Shown in pieces: positions 19,785 through 29,748 of a stretch of DNA of 64,000 bases. Source of the stretch: Rhodobacteraceae bacterium bin131 (GTDB lineage: Bacteria > Pseudomonadota > Alphaproteobacteria > Rhodobacterales > Rhodobacteraceae). The notes beneath the pieces were generated by a model. It made no database searches and was not told the origin of the DNA. It was given only the letters and a program-made list of their open reading frames with translations. The stretch is taken from assembly GCA_002239085.1 (NCBI GenBank), contig MPNP01000003.1, positions 27,501 through 91,500 on the forward strand, written 5' to 3'. Every line of letters begins with the position of its first letter. Positions within the stretch are counted from its first letter, which is position 1. A program made the translations under genes and the position numbers.

Positions 19785-21305
19785 TTATTCTTTTTGGTTT
19801 TGGATTGCTGCTATTTCAGCCGTGATATCTTTTGTTTGACTGTACAATCTCTTGAAAAGAGGATATGTTTTCTCGTAAATGGGCTGCGATTGAGCGGTAA
19901 TCGATTGCTTAATCGGGTTCCATTGGGTTATATCTTCCTTTTTAACCCGGCCTAAGGCGAGTGCGGCTAAAAATGAATTTCCATAGGATGCTCCAAGGGA
20001 ATGCTTACAAATATGCTGATCAATGTTACACATGTCCGAAGTCGATTGAATCCAAGTATTGTTTTTTGTTCCTCCGCCAACAGCAATTACCTTGCTGGGA
20101 AATGCTCCCGCATCTTGATAGGTATCCAAAACCCATCGAGTTCCTGTTGCAATCCCTTCTAACAACGCCCGAAACATGTCAGCCCGACTATGGGTAAGAT
20201 TGAGTCCACAATACATTCCCCGAGCATTGGGGTCGTGAATCGGCGTTAATCCACCAGAGAAGTAGGGCAGAAATAGCAAGCCATTTGCACCCGATGGTGA
20301 TTGGGAGGCTTCAGCTTCAAGCCGTGAAAATATATCCTGAGTTGACAAATCTTTGGCAAAACGGTCTTTAAACCAGTGTGTTAGGGTTCCCGCCGTTGGT
20401 ACACTTGCCATTACTGCAAACTGGTTATGAAACAGCCACGGTGCATACCAAAGCTGAGGATTGGATTTTTTCTCATTTTCAAGCTCAATTATGAAAATGG
20501 TTGAACCATACATCATCATCATGTCACCATTATCCTGAACTCCGATACTAACGGCTTCAGCCGCGGCATCAATTGTTCCACATGTGACAGGAGTTCCGGG
20601 CATCAGCCCTGTTTTCTCGGCAGCCTTTGGTGTTAAAGTGCCAATGATATCACTAGACCAAGCAAGTTTAGGTAACATGTCTAGGGGTATTTCGCTTGAG
20701 AGTTCATCGGTCCAGTCAAGGCGAGTAATATCATACCAAGGAGCAAAATTGACGGCAGTAAAATGGTCAATCACATATTCTCCAGTCAGCTGATAAACAA
20801 CGTAACTCGTTGAAGTGAGAATTTTTGAAGTCTGGCGCCAGAGGTCAGGATGGGTTTGTTTAAACCACAAGGCTTTTGGCCCTGTAGACTGAGTTGTCAA
20901 TGCATTACCACATTGTCGGAATATTCTATCGCCACCGATTTGTTCTGTGAGTTCCTTAATTTGGGATGTTGAACGAGTGTCAACGCCGTAAAGAATCCCA
21001 TTAGTGAGAGGGTGCCCTTCTTGATTGACCGGTAGCATACATGGTCCAATCGCTGAAGTTGCTATTCCAATAATTTGTTTTGGGTCAATATCAGAAGAGT
21101 GAAGCAGTTTATTGGCAATAAACACAAAGTCATCCCACCAATCCTCATTGGGTCGATGCTCTGCCCAACCGGGGTGGGGTACAATAAGCTTGTGAGGTTT
21201 TGATGCCGAGGCAATGACGTGTCCATGTAGATCCGCAATGACCCCTTTGGTTTCATAAGTGCCGATATCAATCCCTAAAGTATATTCCATACATTTTCTC
21301 TTCAA
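19785..21305 (-). CDS. FGGY-family carbohydrate kinase (xylulokinase-like)
   Basis: LGIDIGTYETKGVIAD; GTPVTCGTIDAAAEAVSIGV; VIAVGGGTKNNTWIQSTSDM. Confidence 0.88.
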   Translation of the reverse strand: MKRKCMEYTLGIDIGTYETKGVIADLHGHVIASASKPHKLIVPHPGWAEHRPNEDWWDDFVFIANKLLHSSDIDPKQIIGIATSAIGPCMLPVNQEGHPLTNGILYGVDTRSTSQIKELTEQIGGDRIFRQCGNALTTQSTGPKALWFKQTHPDLWRQTSKILTSTSYVVYQLTGEYVIDHFTAVNFAPWYDITRLDWTDELSSEIPLDMLPKLAWSSDIIGTLTPKAAEKTGLMPGTPVTCGTIDAAAEAVSIGVQDNGDMMMMYGSTIFIIELENEKKSNPQLWYAPWLFHNQFAVMASVPTAGTLTHWFKDRFAKDLSTQDIFSRLEAEASQSPSGANGLLFLPYFSGGLTPIHDPNARGMYCGLNLTHSRADMFRALLEGIATGTRWVLDTYQDAGAFPSKVIAVGGGTKNNTWIQSTSDMCNIDQHICKHSLGASYGNSFLAALALGRVKKEDITQWNPIKQSITAQSQPIYEKTYPLFKRLYSQTKDITAEIAAIQNQKE

Positions 21306-21601
21306 TTACTCAACAAGATAAGACTGATGAATTCAGCTCCGATAAATCCGATTTTAAGGTATTGAATTCATAATTCCAAAGCAAAAAATTAATCAATGAT
21401 GAACACAGTGATTAAGCGGTAATCATGCAGTCAGCTATTGTTAATAAAACTGTTTTTGTTTGCCAATGGAAGAATTGTGAATAGCAGTTTATGAAATTAT
21501 TTTCATACACTATTCTAATATAAGAATAGGGCTAGCAACGTACTCGGCATATTAACCTTAAATTACAATGACTTAAATCCGACTTGAAGGATAGGCGTGA
21601 G

Positions 21602-22411
21602 ATGAATCAAGAACAGAAAGACAAGACATCTAAGCAAGCAGCTTTAATAACGGGTGGCGCGATTCGGCTTGGCAAGAAAATGGCTTTAGCGTTGGCCGGC
21701 CGAGGTTATGATATTGCCCTCCACTATCATAAGTCACGTGATGAAGTCACGAAAACTCAAGAAGAATTATCACAATTGGGTGTTAAGGTTGTTACCCTCC
21801 AGGCAGACCTTACTGATGACCAAGAGATAATTGAATTGATTCCCCGCACAGTTCAAGCATTGAAAACTCCAATCAATCTGTTGGTAAATAACGCCTCAAT
21901 TTTCAAAAATGACTCAATTGAAAATGCGACACTAGAGAGTTGGGATGAACACATCTCAACTAACCTGAAAGCCCCATTCTTCTTAACTCGTGATTTTGTC
22001 AACCAATTGCCAATGGTAGATGTTGAAGATACTGGCACACCGTTATCTTCAGGTTTAGTTGTCAATATAGTTGACCAACGCGTGCTGAAACCAACGCCTT
22101 ATTTCGCCACTTACACAGTAGCGAAAATGGCTTTGTGGTCACTGACCCGATCAGCGGCGATTGCACTTGCTCCTAAAGTTAGGATCAATGCAATTGGTCC
22201 TGGGCCAACAATTAAGGCCAAAAATCAAAGTCTTTCGCATTATAATAATCAACGGTTCAACACAATTCTTCGTCGGGGATCAAATCCCAATGAAGTTGTC
22301 GCAGCATTAAACTACTTGATTGACGCACATTCTGTAACCGGGCAATTGATCTGCCCTGATGGGGGACAGCATTTAACATGGAATCCCAAGTATAATGGTG
22401 AGGACTATTAA
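21602..22411 (+). CDS. SDR family oxidoreductase, pteridine-reductase/FolM-like
   Basis: ALITGGAIRLGKKMALALAGRGYDIALHYHKS; LLVNNASIFKND; YTVAKMALWSLTRSAA. Confidence 0.8.
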   Translation: MNQEQKDKTSKQAALITGGAIRLGKKMALALAGRGYDIALHYHKSRDEVTKTQEELSQLGVKVVTLQADLTDDQEIIELIPRTVQALKTPINLLVNNASIFKNDSIENATLESWDEHISTNLKAPFFLTRDFVNQLPMVDVEDTGTPLSSGLVVNIVDQRVLKPTPYFATYTVAKMALWSLTRSAAIALAPKVRINAIGPGPTIKAKNQSLSHYNNQRFNTILRRGSNPNEVVAALNYLIDAHSVTGQLICPDGGQHLTWNPKYNGEDY

Positions 22412-22448
22412 CCAATTGATTCAATTTAAGGTGTAGGGGCTAATCGCA

Positions 22449-24338
22449 ATGACTCAACCAAATCCTGAAACGTCCGAAATTCCTTTTGAGGAAAATCCGA
22501 GTTCGGGATTAAGTGGAATTGAATGTATTCGTCATTATGTCACCCAACTTGATGATAGTCCAGGAGTTTATCGGATGTTAGGGGCAAAGGGAGAGGTGCT
22601 TTATGTTGGTAAAGCACGCCATTTAAACAACCGGGTGCGAAGTTATTTGAATCCAGCAAGTATGGGCCAACGGATTGAGCGAATGGTTCATAAGACGACG
22701 TCTATGATGTTTCTTTCCACCAAGACCGAAGCAGAGGCCTTGCTATTAGAGCAAAATTTAATCAAGCAACTTAAACCTGTCTATAATGTCTTGCTCCGTG
22801 ATGATAAAAGTTTCCCAACGATATTTCTATCGCATCACCCTTATCCTCAAATCAGAAAACATCGGGGCCGCAAAGAAAAAAAAGGAACTCATTATGGACC
22901 CTTTGCCTCAACTCGTGCAGTCAATAATACCATCAATCAATTACAAAAAATATTCCTTATTCGAGATTGCTCAGATGCAACATTTAACAATCGCACTCGA
23001 CCCTGCCTACAATATCAGATCAAACGATGCTCAGCCCCCTGTGTCGGCTATATCAATAGCGATGAATACGCCCGAACCGTTGCAAATGTCAGAAGTTTTT
23101 TATCGGGCAAAACGTCACGCATACAAAAGCAACTGGCCGACCAAATGGATTATTCAGCACGCCACTTGGAATTTGAGAAAGCTGCGGCATTGCGTGACCG
23201 GATCCAAGCATTGACTCAAATTCAATCAGTTCAAGGAGTTAACCCCCAGTCCGTTAAAGAAGCCGATGTGGTCGGTTTGTATAGAGAAGGGAGCTTTGCC
23301 TGTGTACAAGTCTTCTTTTTCCGGGCCAATCAAAATTGGGGAAATAAGTCTTTCTTTCCGAAAACAGGGGAGGGAGCTCTCGAAGATGAAATCCTGCAAG
23401 CCTTTATTGGCCAGTTTTACAATAATAATGCTCCACCTAGGGAAGTTATTTTGTCGCATGAAATTGAAGATCCAGATTTGATTGCTCCCATACTGAGTGA
23501 AAAACTTGGTCGTAAGGTTAAATTGACTATCCCTCGACGAGGTGAAAAAGCCATGCTTGTAGAGAATGCAGTTCGTAATGCCAAAGAGGTTTTGCTGAGG
23601 CAACTATCAGAAATGGCCAACCAAAAGCGTCTCTTAACCAAATTGGCTCAATCCTTTAACTTGCCAAACACGCCAAAGAAAATTGAAGTTTACGATAATT
23701 CGCATATTCAGGGAGCATATCAATATGGAACAATGATTGCTGTCGGGATGGAAGGTTATCTCAAATCTTCTTACCGAAAATTTAAAATCAAAAATTCTGA
23801 ACTATCACCTGGTGATGACTATGGTATGATGCGTGAAGTATTCACCCGGCGATTTAAAAAGCTCATGGAGGAAACTCCTTCTGAAGGAGAAAACGATTGG
23901 CCCGATTTAGTCATTATTGACGGTGGAAAAGGTCAGCTCCAAGCAGTAAGGCAAACTTTAGAACAAATTGGAGTCGGTGAAATTAATCTAGTGAGTGTCG
24001 CAAAAGGAGCAAATCGGCAACAGGATATTGAAACTATTCATTTTACTGATGCACCTAAAATGCAGTTAGACAAAAATGATCCTGTACTTTTTTTTATTCA
24101 AAGAATGCGCGATGAAGCGCACCGGTTTGCTATCGGAACCCATCGAAGTGCTAGAAGTAAGGCGATGAAAACATCCTCGCTAGAGAGAATTCCGGGAGTC
24201 GGAGCAAAGCGAAGAAGGGCATTGTTATCTCATTTTGGTTCACCCAAGGCGGTTGCAAGTGCCGCATTAGACGACCTCAAAGCGGTTGAGGGGATTTCCG
24301 GCCAACTGGCAGAGGTGATTTATGACCATTTTCGCTAA
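22449..24338 (+). CDS. uvrC: Excinuclease ABC subunit C
   Basis: GIY-YIG N-terminus (SPGVYRMLGAKGEVLYVGKARHLNNRVRSYL), UvrB-binding and C-terminal HhH (LERIPGVGAKRRRALLSHFGS). Confidence 0.97.
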   Translation: MTQPNPETSEIPFEENPSSGLSGIECIRHYVTQLDDSPGVYRMLGAKGEVLYVGKARHLNNRVRSYLNPASMGQRIERMVHKTTSMMFLSTKTEAEALLLEQNLIKQLKPVYNVLLRDDKSFPTIFLSHHPYPQIRKHRGRKEKKGTHYGPFASTRAVNNTINQLQKIFLIRDCSDATFNNRTRPCLQYQIKRCSAPCVGYINSDEYARTVANVRSFLSGKTSRIQKQLADQMDYSARHLEFEKAAALRDRIQALTQIQSVQGVNPQSVKEADVVGLYREGSFACVQVFFFRANQNWGNKSFFPKTGEGALEDEILQAFIGQFYNNNAPPREVILSHEIEDPDLIAPILSEKLGRKVKLTIPRRGEKAMLVENAVRNAKEVLLRQLSEMANQKRLLTKLAQSFNLPNTPKKIEVYDNSHIQGAYQYGTMIAVGMEGYLKSSYRKFKIKNSELSPGDDYGMMREVFTRRFKKLMEETPSEGENDWPDLVIIDGGKGQLQAVRQTLEQIGVGEINLVSVAKGANRQQDIETIHFTDAPKMQLDKNDPVLFFIQRMRDEAHRFAIGTHRSARSKAMKTSSLERIPGVGAKRRRALLSHFGSPKAVASAALDDLKAVEGISGQLAEVIYDHFR

Positions 24339-24353
24339 AGTTATGAGTTACAA

Positions 24354-24947
24354 ATGAACCAGCCTCATTCAATGATCACATTCCCAACTTACCTGACTAT
24401 TTTTAGGCTGCTGGCGATTGGGGTCATCGCACTAGGTTTCTTGGTTCTTAGTCGACCACTTGCCGATATTATTGCCTTGGTTGTTTTTTTTGTGGCGGCC
24501 ATAACCGATTTTTTTGATGGTTTGATTGCCCGAAAGTTTAAGCTTGAATCAATTCTCGGCAAGATTTTAGATCCCATCAGTGATAAAATCCTAGTGTTAA
24601 TCGCATTCTTGCTGATTATTGCATTTTATGACCTTCCTAACTGGATAATTATACCCGTGGGAATCATCTTTTTTAGAGAGCTATTCATTACCGGGTTAAG
24701 GGAATTTCTTGCATCGCGAAACTTATCTATTGGTGTCAGCTTTGTCGCCAAACTAAAAACTTTACTGCAAATGCTAACGATCAATGTCATTTTTATTTCA
24801 GGCATCACTGTAGGTGGCTCTAATTTAGGCCAATCTCCACTCTTGGAATTGATTTGCATTGCGTTGATTTGCGTATCAGCCATGCATACATTGTTCACGG
24901 GTTGGTTGTATTTTGTTAAGGGCATTCAAATTTTGGAAAAGAGTTAA
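24354..24947 (+). CDS. pgsA: CDP-diacylglycerol-glycerol-3-phosphate 3-phosphatidyltransferase
   Basis: CDP-alcohol phosphatidyltransferase motif DFFDGLIARKFKLESILGKILDPISDK. Confidence 0.94.
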   Translation: MNQPHSMITFPTYLTIFRLLAIGVIALGFLVLSRPLADIIALVVFFVAAITDFFDGLIARKFKLESILGKILDPISDKILVLIAFLLIIAFYDLPNWIIIPVGIIFFRELFITGLREFLASRNLSIGVSFVAKLKTLLQMLTINVIFISGITVGGSNLGQSPLLELICIALICVSAMHTLFTGWLYFVKGIQILEKS

Positions 24948-25195
24948 TGGTCAGAGTATTGTATTTTTCATGGATCAGGGAGAGGGTTGGAGTTAACCAT
25001 GAGGTGATTGATACCAATGCTCAAACCGTCAGGAAGCTTGTTGAAGAACTAAAACAAAGAGATGAACGGTACAGTTTTGCTTTTTCTGACCTCTCATCGG
25101 TAAGGGTTGCTATTGATCAGAATATGGGTGACTTTGAATCTGACATCACCCAAGCCAAAGAGATCGCTCTATTTCCACCAATGACGGGTGGTTAG
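24947..25195 (+). CDS. moaD: Molybdopterin synthase sulfur carrier subunit
   Basis: Ubiquitin-like fold ending ..FPPMTGG; overlaps moaE. Confidence 0.93.
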   Translation: MVRVLYFSWIRERVGVNHEVIDTNAQTVRKLVEELKQRDERYSFAFSDLSSVRVAIDQNMGDFESDITQAKEIALFPPMTGG

Positions 25196-25652
25196 ATTGA
25201 AGATTTCGATTCAAAAAGCTCCATTTCATATTGCTGATGAGCAACAAATGCTTCAAGCTGCCAATCCTCACGTAGGAGCAATTGTCAGTTTTACAGGTGT
25301 TGTACGAAATAATCAGCACAACACCCTCAAGGAATTATTTATTGAGCATTATCCAGGAATGACCGAATCAGCTCTGAGGAAAATGGCACAGAGAGCCATA
25401 GCACGTTGGAACCTTGACGGATGCACTGTAATTCATCGGGTGGGTAGTCTTCTTCCTGGAGAAGATATTGTTCTTGTAATCACGGCATCTAGCCATCGTC
25501 AGGAGGCGTTTAATGCAGCTGAGTTTATGATGGATTACCTCAAATCAAAGGCACCATTCTGGAAAAAAGAAATCGCACTTGATGGTGCTGAATGGGTTGC
25601 CAGTCAAACCCATGATGAAGTTGCCTTAGACAGGTGGAACGAACTAGGGTAA
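25188..25652 (+). CDS. moaE: Molybdopterin synthase catalytic subunit
   Basis: GAIVSFTGVVRNNQ...LFIEHYPGMTESALRKM; HRVGSLLPGEDIVLVITASSHRQEAFNAAEFMMDYLKSKAPFWKKE. Confidence 0.95.
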   Translation: MVRLKISIQKAPFHIADEQQMLQAANPHVGAIVSFTGVVRNNQHNTLKELFIEHYPGMTESALRKMAQRAIARWNLDGCTVIHRVGSLLPGEDIVLVITASSHRQEAFNAAEFMMDYLKSKAPFWKKEIALDGAEWVASQTHDEVALDRWNELG

Positions 25653-25680
25653 GAGGCCACCTAGATTAAAGAGATTACAA

Positions 25681-26013
25681 CTATTCATGCTTCGTGAGTT
25701 CAAAAATGCGGTCTTTGAGTTCATAAAGTTGACTTTGCAGTCTTCTGTTTTCCTCAAGATAAGCAACATTTTGCTGATTAAGTTCTTCGATTCTCGCTTC
25801 TAATGCGGCTTTTTCTTGCTGTAAATTCATTTTCTCTTGCTCAGTCTGCAGTTCAATCTGATTGATATAATTATTTAGGTTTTTTACGATATGGTCATCT
25901 TCACTTAAGCGAGGACGAAATAGTTTTGAGTAGAGTTTTTCGCCAAGCCAACCAAAAGCTATCAGCACTAACCCGACGACTATAACAAACACTATGAGTT
26001 CAACCCTATTCAC
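25681..26013 (-). CDS. Hypothetical protein, one TM plus coiled coil
   Basis: MNRVELIVFVIVVGLVLIAFGWLG then charged heptads; upstream of, and co-oriented with, the OmpA-like gene's strand. Confidence 0.65.
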   Translation of the reverse strand: MNRVELIVFVIVVGLVLIAFGWLGEKLYSKLFRPRLSEDDHIVKNLNNYINQIELQTEQEKMNLQQEKAALEARIEELNQQNVAYLEENRRLQSQLYELKDRIFELTKHE

Positions 26014-26033
26014 GCTGACTAGCCTATTCTAAA

Positions 26034-27890
26034 TTAATTTTTATCATTATTAATCATGGGTTCAATTACAATCCGTCGGTTTTGAGCGCGCCCTTCTTTA
26101 GTAATATTGCTTACGATTGGATATAATTCACCATAACCGACGGCGACAAAATTATCAATGGGAACACCTGCAAGACTTATCGCAAATAATACCGCATTTG
26201 CTCGATCTTGACTGAGTTGAAGATTGCGGTTGGAATTACCTGAACTGTCTGTGTGGCCGCCGATTTCCCATTTAAAGTGAGCACAATCCTTCAGAGTCGG
26301 TACGATTGCTAGAATAATGGATTCAGTGGATTCATTGATAGCAACTGAACCGGAATCAAAAGTTATTTTCTGATTATCAAGAACCTGATTTAATCCATCT
26401 AAACATTCCTCAATTGTAGGTAAATTAACCGCAAATATGCTCGTATCAACGACGACATTGATTGAGTAGTTATCACGTCCAAGTTTGGAGTTCAACTCAG
26501 CAATAATCTGATCTAAGCTTTCTTGTGAAGCCGATGTTCCATTGATGAATAGGGAATTAGTATGAATTAGCACTTCACCTTCATATAACAAATCCAGAGC
26601 TTGCATTCCCGCAACTAGCAAGTTGAAATTAATTGGTGGGGCATTGGTATCAACAGTTAAAAAATTACCGATTTGTTGAGGTAACAGTTCTGAATCAACC
26701 ATACTGATAATCATTTCTCGTGAAAGGGCATCGCTTGCCGTTCCATTAATTGATATAAGACCTTCAACGCCTTTCAAAACCCTGAGGTCATAAAGTTGTT
26801 CAAATTCTTGATTACTGTCGGCAGCAATCACTTGTAATGTGAATTCTTCGCTGACCGCATTTTGCGCGGATTGTGTGATTTCAATGATTTGCGTATCGCT
26901 AAAATTCATTGGAGTTGTAATCAAAACTGATGTGTCAGAGACGGTGAGGCTAATTCCATCTTTTGCGACCAGAACTTCAACAAGGTTGGTCAGGGTTTGT
27001 ACCCAGTTCTCCGTGGGTTGCCCCAATGCCAGCAAGCAATTGACATCATCTTTGTTTAATTGTTCAGCGAGTTTCGAATTGAGCTGCTCTAATTGCTCTG
27101 GGGTTTCGGTATAGCAAGCCGTTAAATCATGCCCGTTACTGGCAAAGGAGATCTGAAACCGGTAGGGATTAATTCTTGGTAAAGGAGCGGTGATATCAAG
27201 GTTTAATTCAACTTCTGGTGGCTTGATATTATTAATTGTATTAATAGCACTTGTGGCTTGGCTTTGAGTATCGAAATAACTGGAAATTGCAATGGTATTT
27301 CCGGCCACAGAAATCACTCCCGAATCCAGAAGGCTGAATATTTCTGGGACGAATTCAATGGCAACAATTGATGCGGGTTCAAGTTCAATCTCTTTTGATT
27401 GAGTATAATCTAAAAGGGTGAGGCCAAGTTTTCGACTTTTCAGATTAGCAACAAAATTGGCATGAATTTCTTCGGTTGGAAATTGCCCAAAAATCAAAAC
27501 TTCCTGATTTTCCAGCAGAAACTCAAGATTATAATCTTGCGATTGTGTGTATGAATCGTGCTTAACTTCAATTTGGTCAACAATTTGTTGGGGGTTAATC
27601 ACTTGCCTCGCCGACGCGATGAAATGAAGGTAGTCAAATTGTTGCGGGGCAATTCCTGTGAAGACGACCTGACTACCGCTTGGTACGGCGGTAAGCCAAT
27701 GATTCTGCTGAGTTGCAATTAACTCATTAATTACTTTACGGGTATGACTTTCTTGATAGACAACGATAAATAAAGCAACCAAACTGACAAGTAGCAGGGC
27801 CAGGAAACAGTAAAGCAGTAGAAATTTGTGAGGAGTATTGAGGTACTCCACAAACTTTTGCTTCAATAAAATTTGAATATCTTTATTCAA
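26034..27890 (-). CDS. OmpA-family protein, N-terminal TM with long repeat-rich region
   Basis: C-terminal OmpA-like domain WEIGGHTDSSGNSNRNLQLSQDRANAVLFAISLAGVPIDNFVAVGYGELYPI...RAQNRRIVIEP. Confidence 0.82.
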   Translation of the reverse strand: MNKDIQILLKQKFVEYLNTPHKFLLLYCFLALLLVSLVALFIVVYQESHTRKVINELIATQQNHWLTAVPSGSQVVFTGIAPQQFDYLHFIASARQVINPQQIVDQIEVKHDSYTQSQDYNLEFLLENQEVLIFGQFPTEEIHANFVANLKSRKLGLTLLDYTQSKEIELEPASIVAIEFVPEIFSLLDSGVISVAGNTIAISSYFDTQSQATSAINTINNIKPPEVELNLDITAPLPRINPYRFQISFASNGHDLTACYTETPEQLEQLNSKLAEQLNKDDVNCLLALGQPTENWVQTLTNLVEVLVAKDGISLTVSDTSVLITTPMNFSDTQIIEITQSAQNAVSEEFTLQVIAADSNQEFEQLYDLRVLKGVEGLISINGTASDALSREMIISMVDSELLPQQIGNFLTVDTNAPPINFNLLVAGMQALDLLYEGEVLIHTNSLFINGTSASQESLDQIIAELNSKLGRDNYSINVVVDTSIFAVNLPTIEECLDGLNQVLDNQKITFDSGSVAINESTESIILAIVPTLKDCAHFKWEIGGHTDSSGNSNRNLQLSQDRANAVLFAISLAGVPIDNFVAVGYGELYPIVSNITKEGRAQNRRIVIEPMINNDKN

Positions 27891-27894
27891 GGTT

Positions 27895-28851
27895 TTAAAA
27901 CACTATGGCTAAAGCGAGGCCGAATGCTATCAATAGGCCACAATCACGATTAGACCGAAACACGCTTAAGCAAATTTCGGGTGAATTTATATTCAGCTTT
28001 TTCAACTGCCAAATTAAATGTCCAGCAAAGAGAAATAATGAGGTGAGAGTAATTATTAAACTAATGGGATTAAAAAATTGCCAATTCCAACTTGCTAGAA
28101 TCGCTCCACCCAACAATAGGACTGTTAATATACCAAATACACCAAGCCACAACTTGGTGTGACTTCCAAACAACAAAGCTGTTGACTTAATTCCAGAAAT
28201 TATATCGTCAGTTCTGTCTTGATGAGCATATATCGTATCATAAAATATTGTCCACATGATTCCAGCCCCATACAGCAGTAATGGTGGTAAGTCTAATGAA
28301 CCAGTATGCGCAGACCATCCCACTAGCGCTCCCCAGTTAAAGGCAATACCGAGAAAAATCTGAGGCCACCAAGTAAACCGTTTGGCAAAAGGATATATGA
28401 TCACAGGAATCAGTGATATTAAACCGATAAGAATTGTAAAGAAATTAAAAGTGAATAATATTAGTGTGGCCAGTAAGCTTTGAACACCCAACCACAAATA
28501 GGCATTTTGTCGCGAAACTCGGCCCGATGGTAAGGGCCGAGATTGAGTTCTGGCGACTAGAGCGTCGAGGTGATGGTCTGTTAAGTCATTCCATGTGCAC
28601 CCCGCACCTCGCATTAAAACCGCTCCAAGAAAGCAGCCAATCAATATCCATAAGTCAAATATACGGGGCTCATTGGTCGCATTGATGGCAAGCAAAAGTC
28701 CCCACCAACATGGAATAAGTAATAGCCACCAACCGATCGGACGGTCCCATCTTGACAGTTGTAGGTAAGGCAGGAACCAGTCTGGAGATAAATGCTCAAC
28801 CCAAACATTTTGAGCGGCATCACTGACTTTTTGCACAGATATTTTTTTCAT
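27895..28851 (-). CDS. ubiA: 4-hydroxybenzoate octaprenyltransferase
   Basis: RWDRPIGWWLLLIPCWWGLLLA; RGAGCTWNDLTDHHLDALVARTQSRPLPSG; YDTIYAHQDRTDD. Confidence 0.95.
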   Translation of the reverse strand: MKKISVQKVSDAAQNVWVEHLSPDWFLPYLQLSRWDRPIGWWLLLIPCWWGLLLAINATNEPRIFDLWILIGCFLGAVLMRGAGCTWNDLTDHHLDALVARTQSRPLPSGRVSRQNAYLWLGVQSLLATLILFTFNFFTILIGLISLIPVIIYPFAKRFTWWPQIFLGIAFNWGALVGWSAHTGSLDLPPLLLYGAGIMWTIFYDTIYAHQDRTDDIISGIKSTALLFGSHTKLWLGVFGILTVLLLGGAILASWNWQFFNPISLIITLTSLFLFAGHLIWQLKKLNINSPEICLSVFRSNRDCGLLIAFGLALAIVF

Positions 28852-28885
28852 TGGTAAAAATAAGGACGAATTCTAAATCATATGA

Positions 28886-29632
28886 ATGGGATATCATAAA
28901 AACAGATCACGACTATATGTTGAAAATTCTCTCATTAAAGGGGAGATTATTGCCATTCAAGGTAGTCAATTACATTATCTAAATCATGTTTTAAGGATCA
29001 AGAAAGGACAGACAGTTGCGCTTTTTAATGGACGGGATGGGGAATGGCTTTGTGAAATCAGGGAAATAGTCAAGAAAGAGGTCAACGTGATTTGTATCAA
29101 ACAAACTGCTTTGCAAGTCAATTTACCAGACATATGGTTTCTCCCTGCACTTTTGAAAAAATCCCGAATGGATTTCGCCGTTGAAAAAGCGACTGAAATT
29201 GGCGTTTCAAAAATTATTCCGATTGTGACCGAGTACTCACAAATGACACGAACATCAATTGACCGACTGCAAAAAATTGCCATTGAAGCAACTGAACAGT
29301 GTGGTGGTGTTTCGGTTCCCAAGGTATCTCATTTAGCAAAACTCAAAGAAATTCTTCGTGATTGGGACAAAAATCGTCTGCTGTTGTTTTGTGATGAAGA
29401 AAAATTAAACTTTAATTCTCTCAACTTTGCTACAAATAGACAATGTCCTTTAGCAGTATTAGTTGGCCCTGAAGGAGGGTTCTCAAATTGTGAGCGCACA
29501 ATGATAGCTTCCTACCCATTTGTTAAGCAAGTGTCTTTGGGGTCGAGAGTGTTGCGGGCTGAAACAGCGGCTGTTGCGGCTCTGACATTGACGAATTTGC
29601 TAATCAAAGATGATTCAAAAAGTAATATTTGA
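28886..29632 (+). CDS. rsmE: 16S rRNA (uracil(1498)-N(3))-methyltransferase
   Basis: DFAVEKATEIGVSKIIPIVTEYSQ; EQCGGVSVPKV; LAVLVGPEGGFSNCERTMI; SLGSRVLRAETAAVAAL. Confidence 0.93.
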   Translation: MGYHKNRSRLYVENSLIKGEIIAIQGSQLHYLNHVLRIKKGQTVALFNGRDGEWLCEIREIVKKEVNVICIKQTALQVNLPDIWFLPALLKKSRMDFAVEKATEIGVSKIIPIVTEYSQMTRTSIDRLQKIAIEATEQCGGVSVPKVSHLAKLKEILRDWDKNRLLLFCDEEKLNFNSLNFATNRQCPLAVLVGPEGGFSNCERTMIASYPFVKQVSLGSRVLRAETAAVAALTLTNLLIKDDSKSNI

Positions 29633-29748
29633 AGTCACGGCGAGTTAATAGTATTTCTCATTATTGGACTATTCCTTTCTCTATCGCAGTTTTTGAGAAA
29701 TTTTATTCAATCTTTCCATCCAATTCCACAGCATCAATAGGATAAGTT

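Noticed and set aside
19785-21305. FGGY kinase as the glycerol kinase of the glp locus
   Set aside because: Motifs are closer to xylulokinase-like FGGY proteins than to GlpK; it is convergent with sppA and not in the glp operon.
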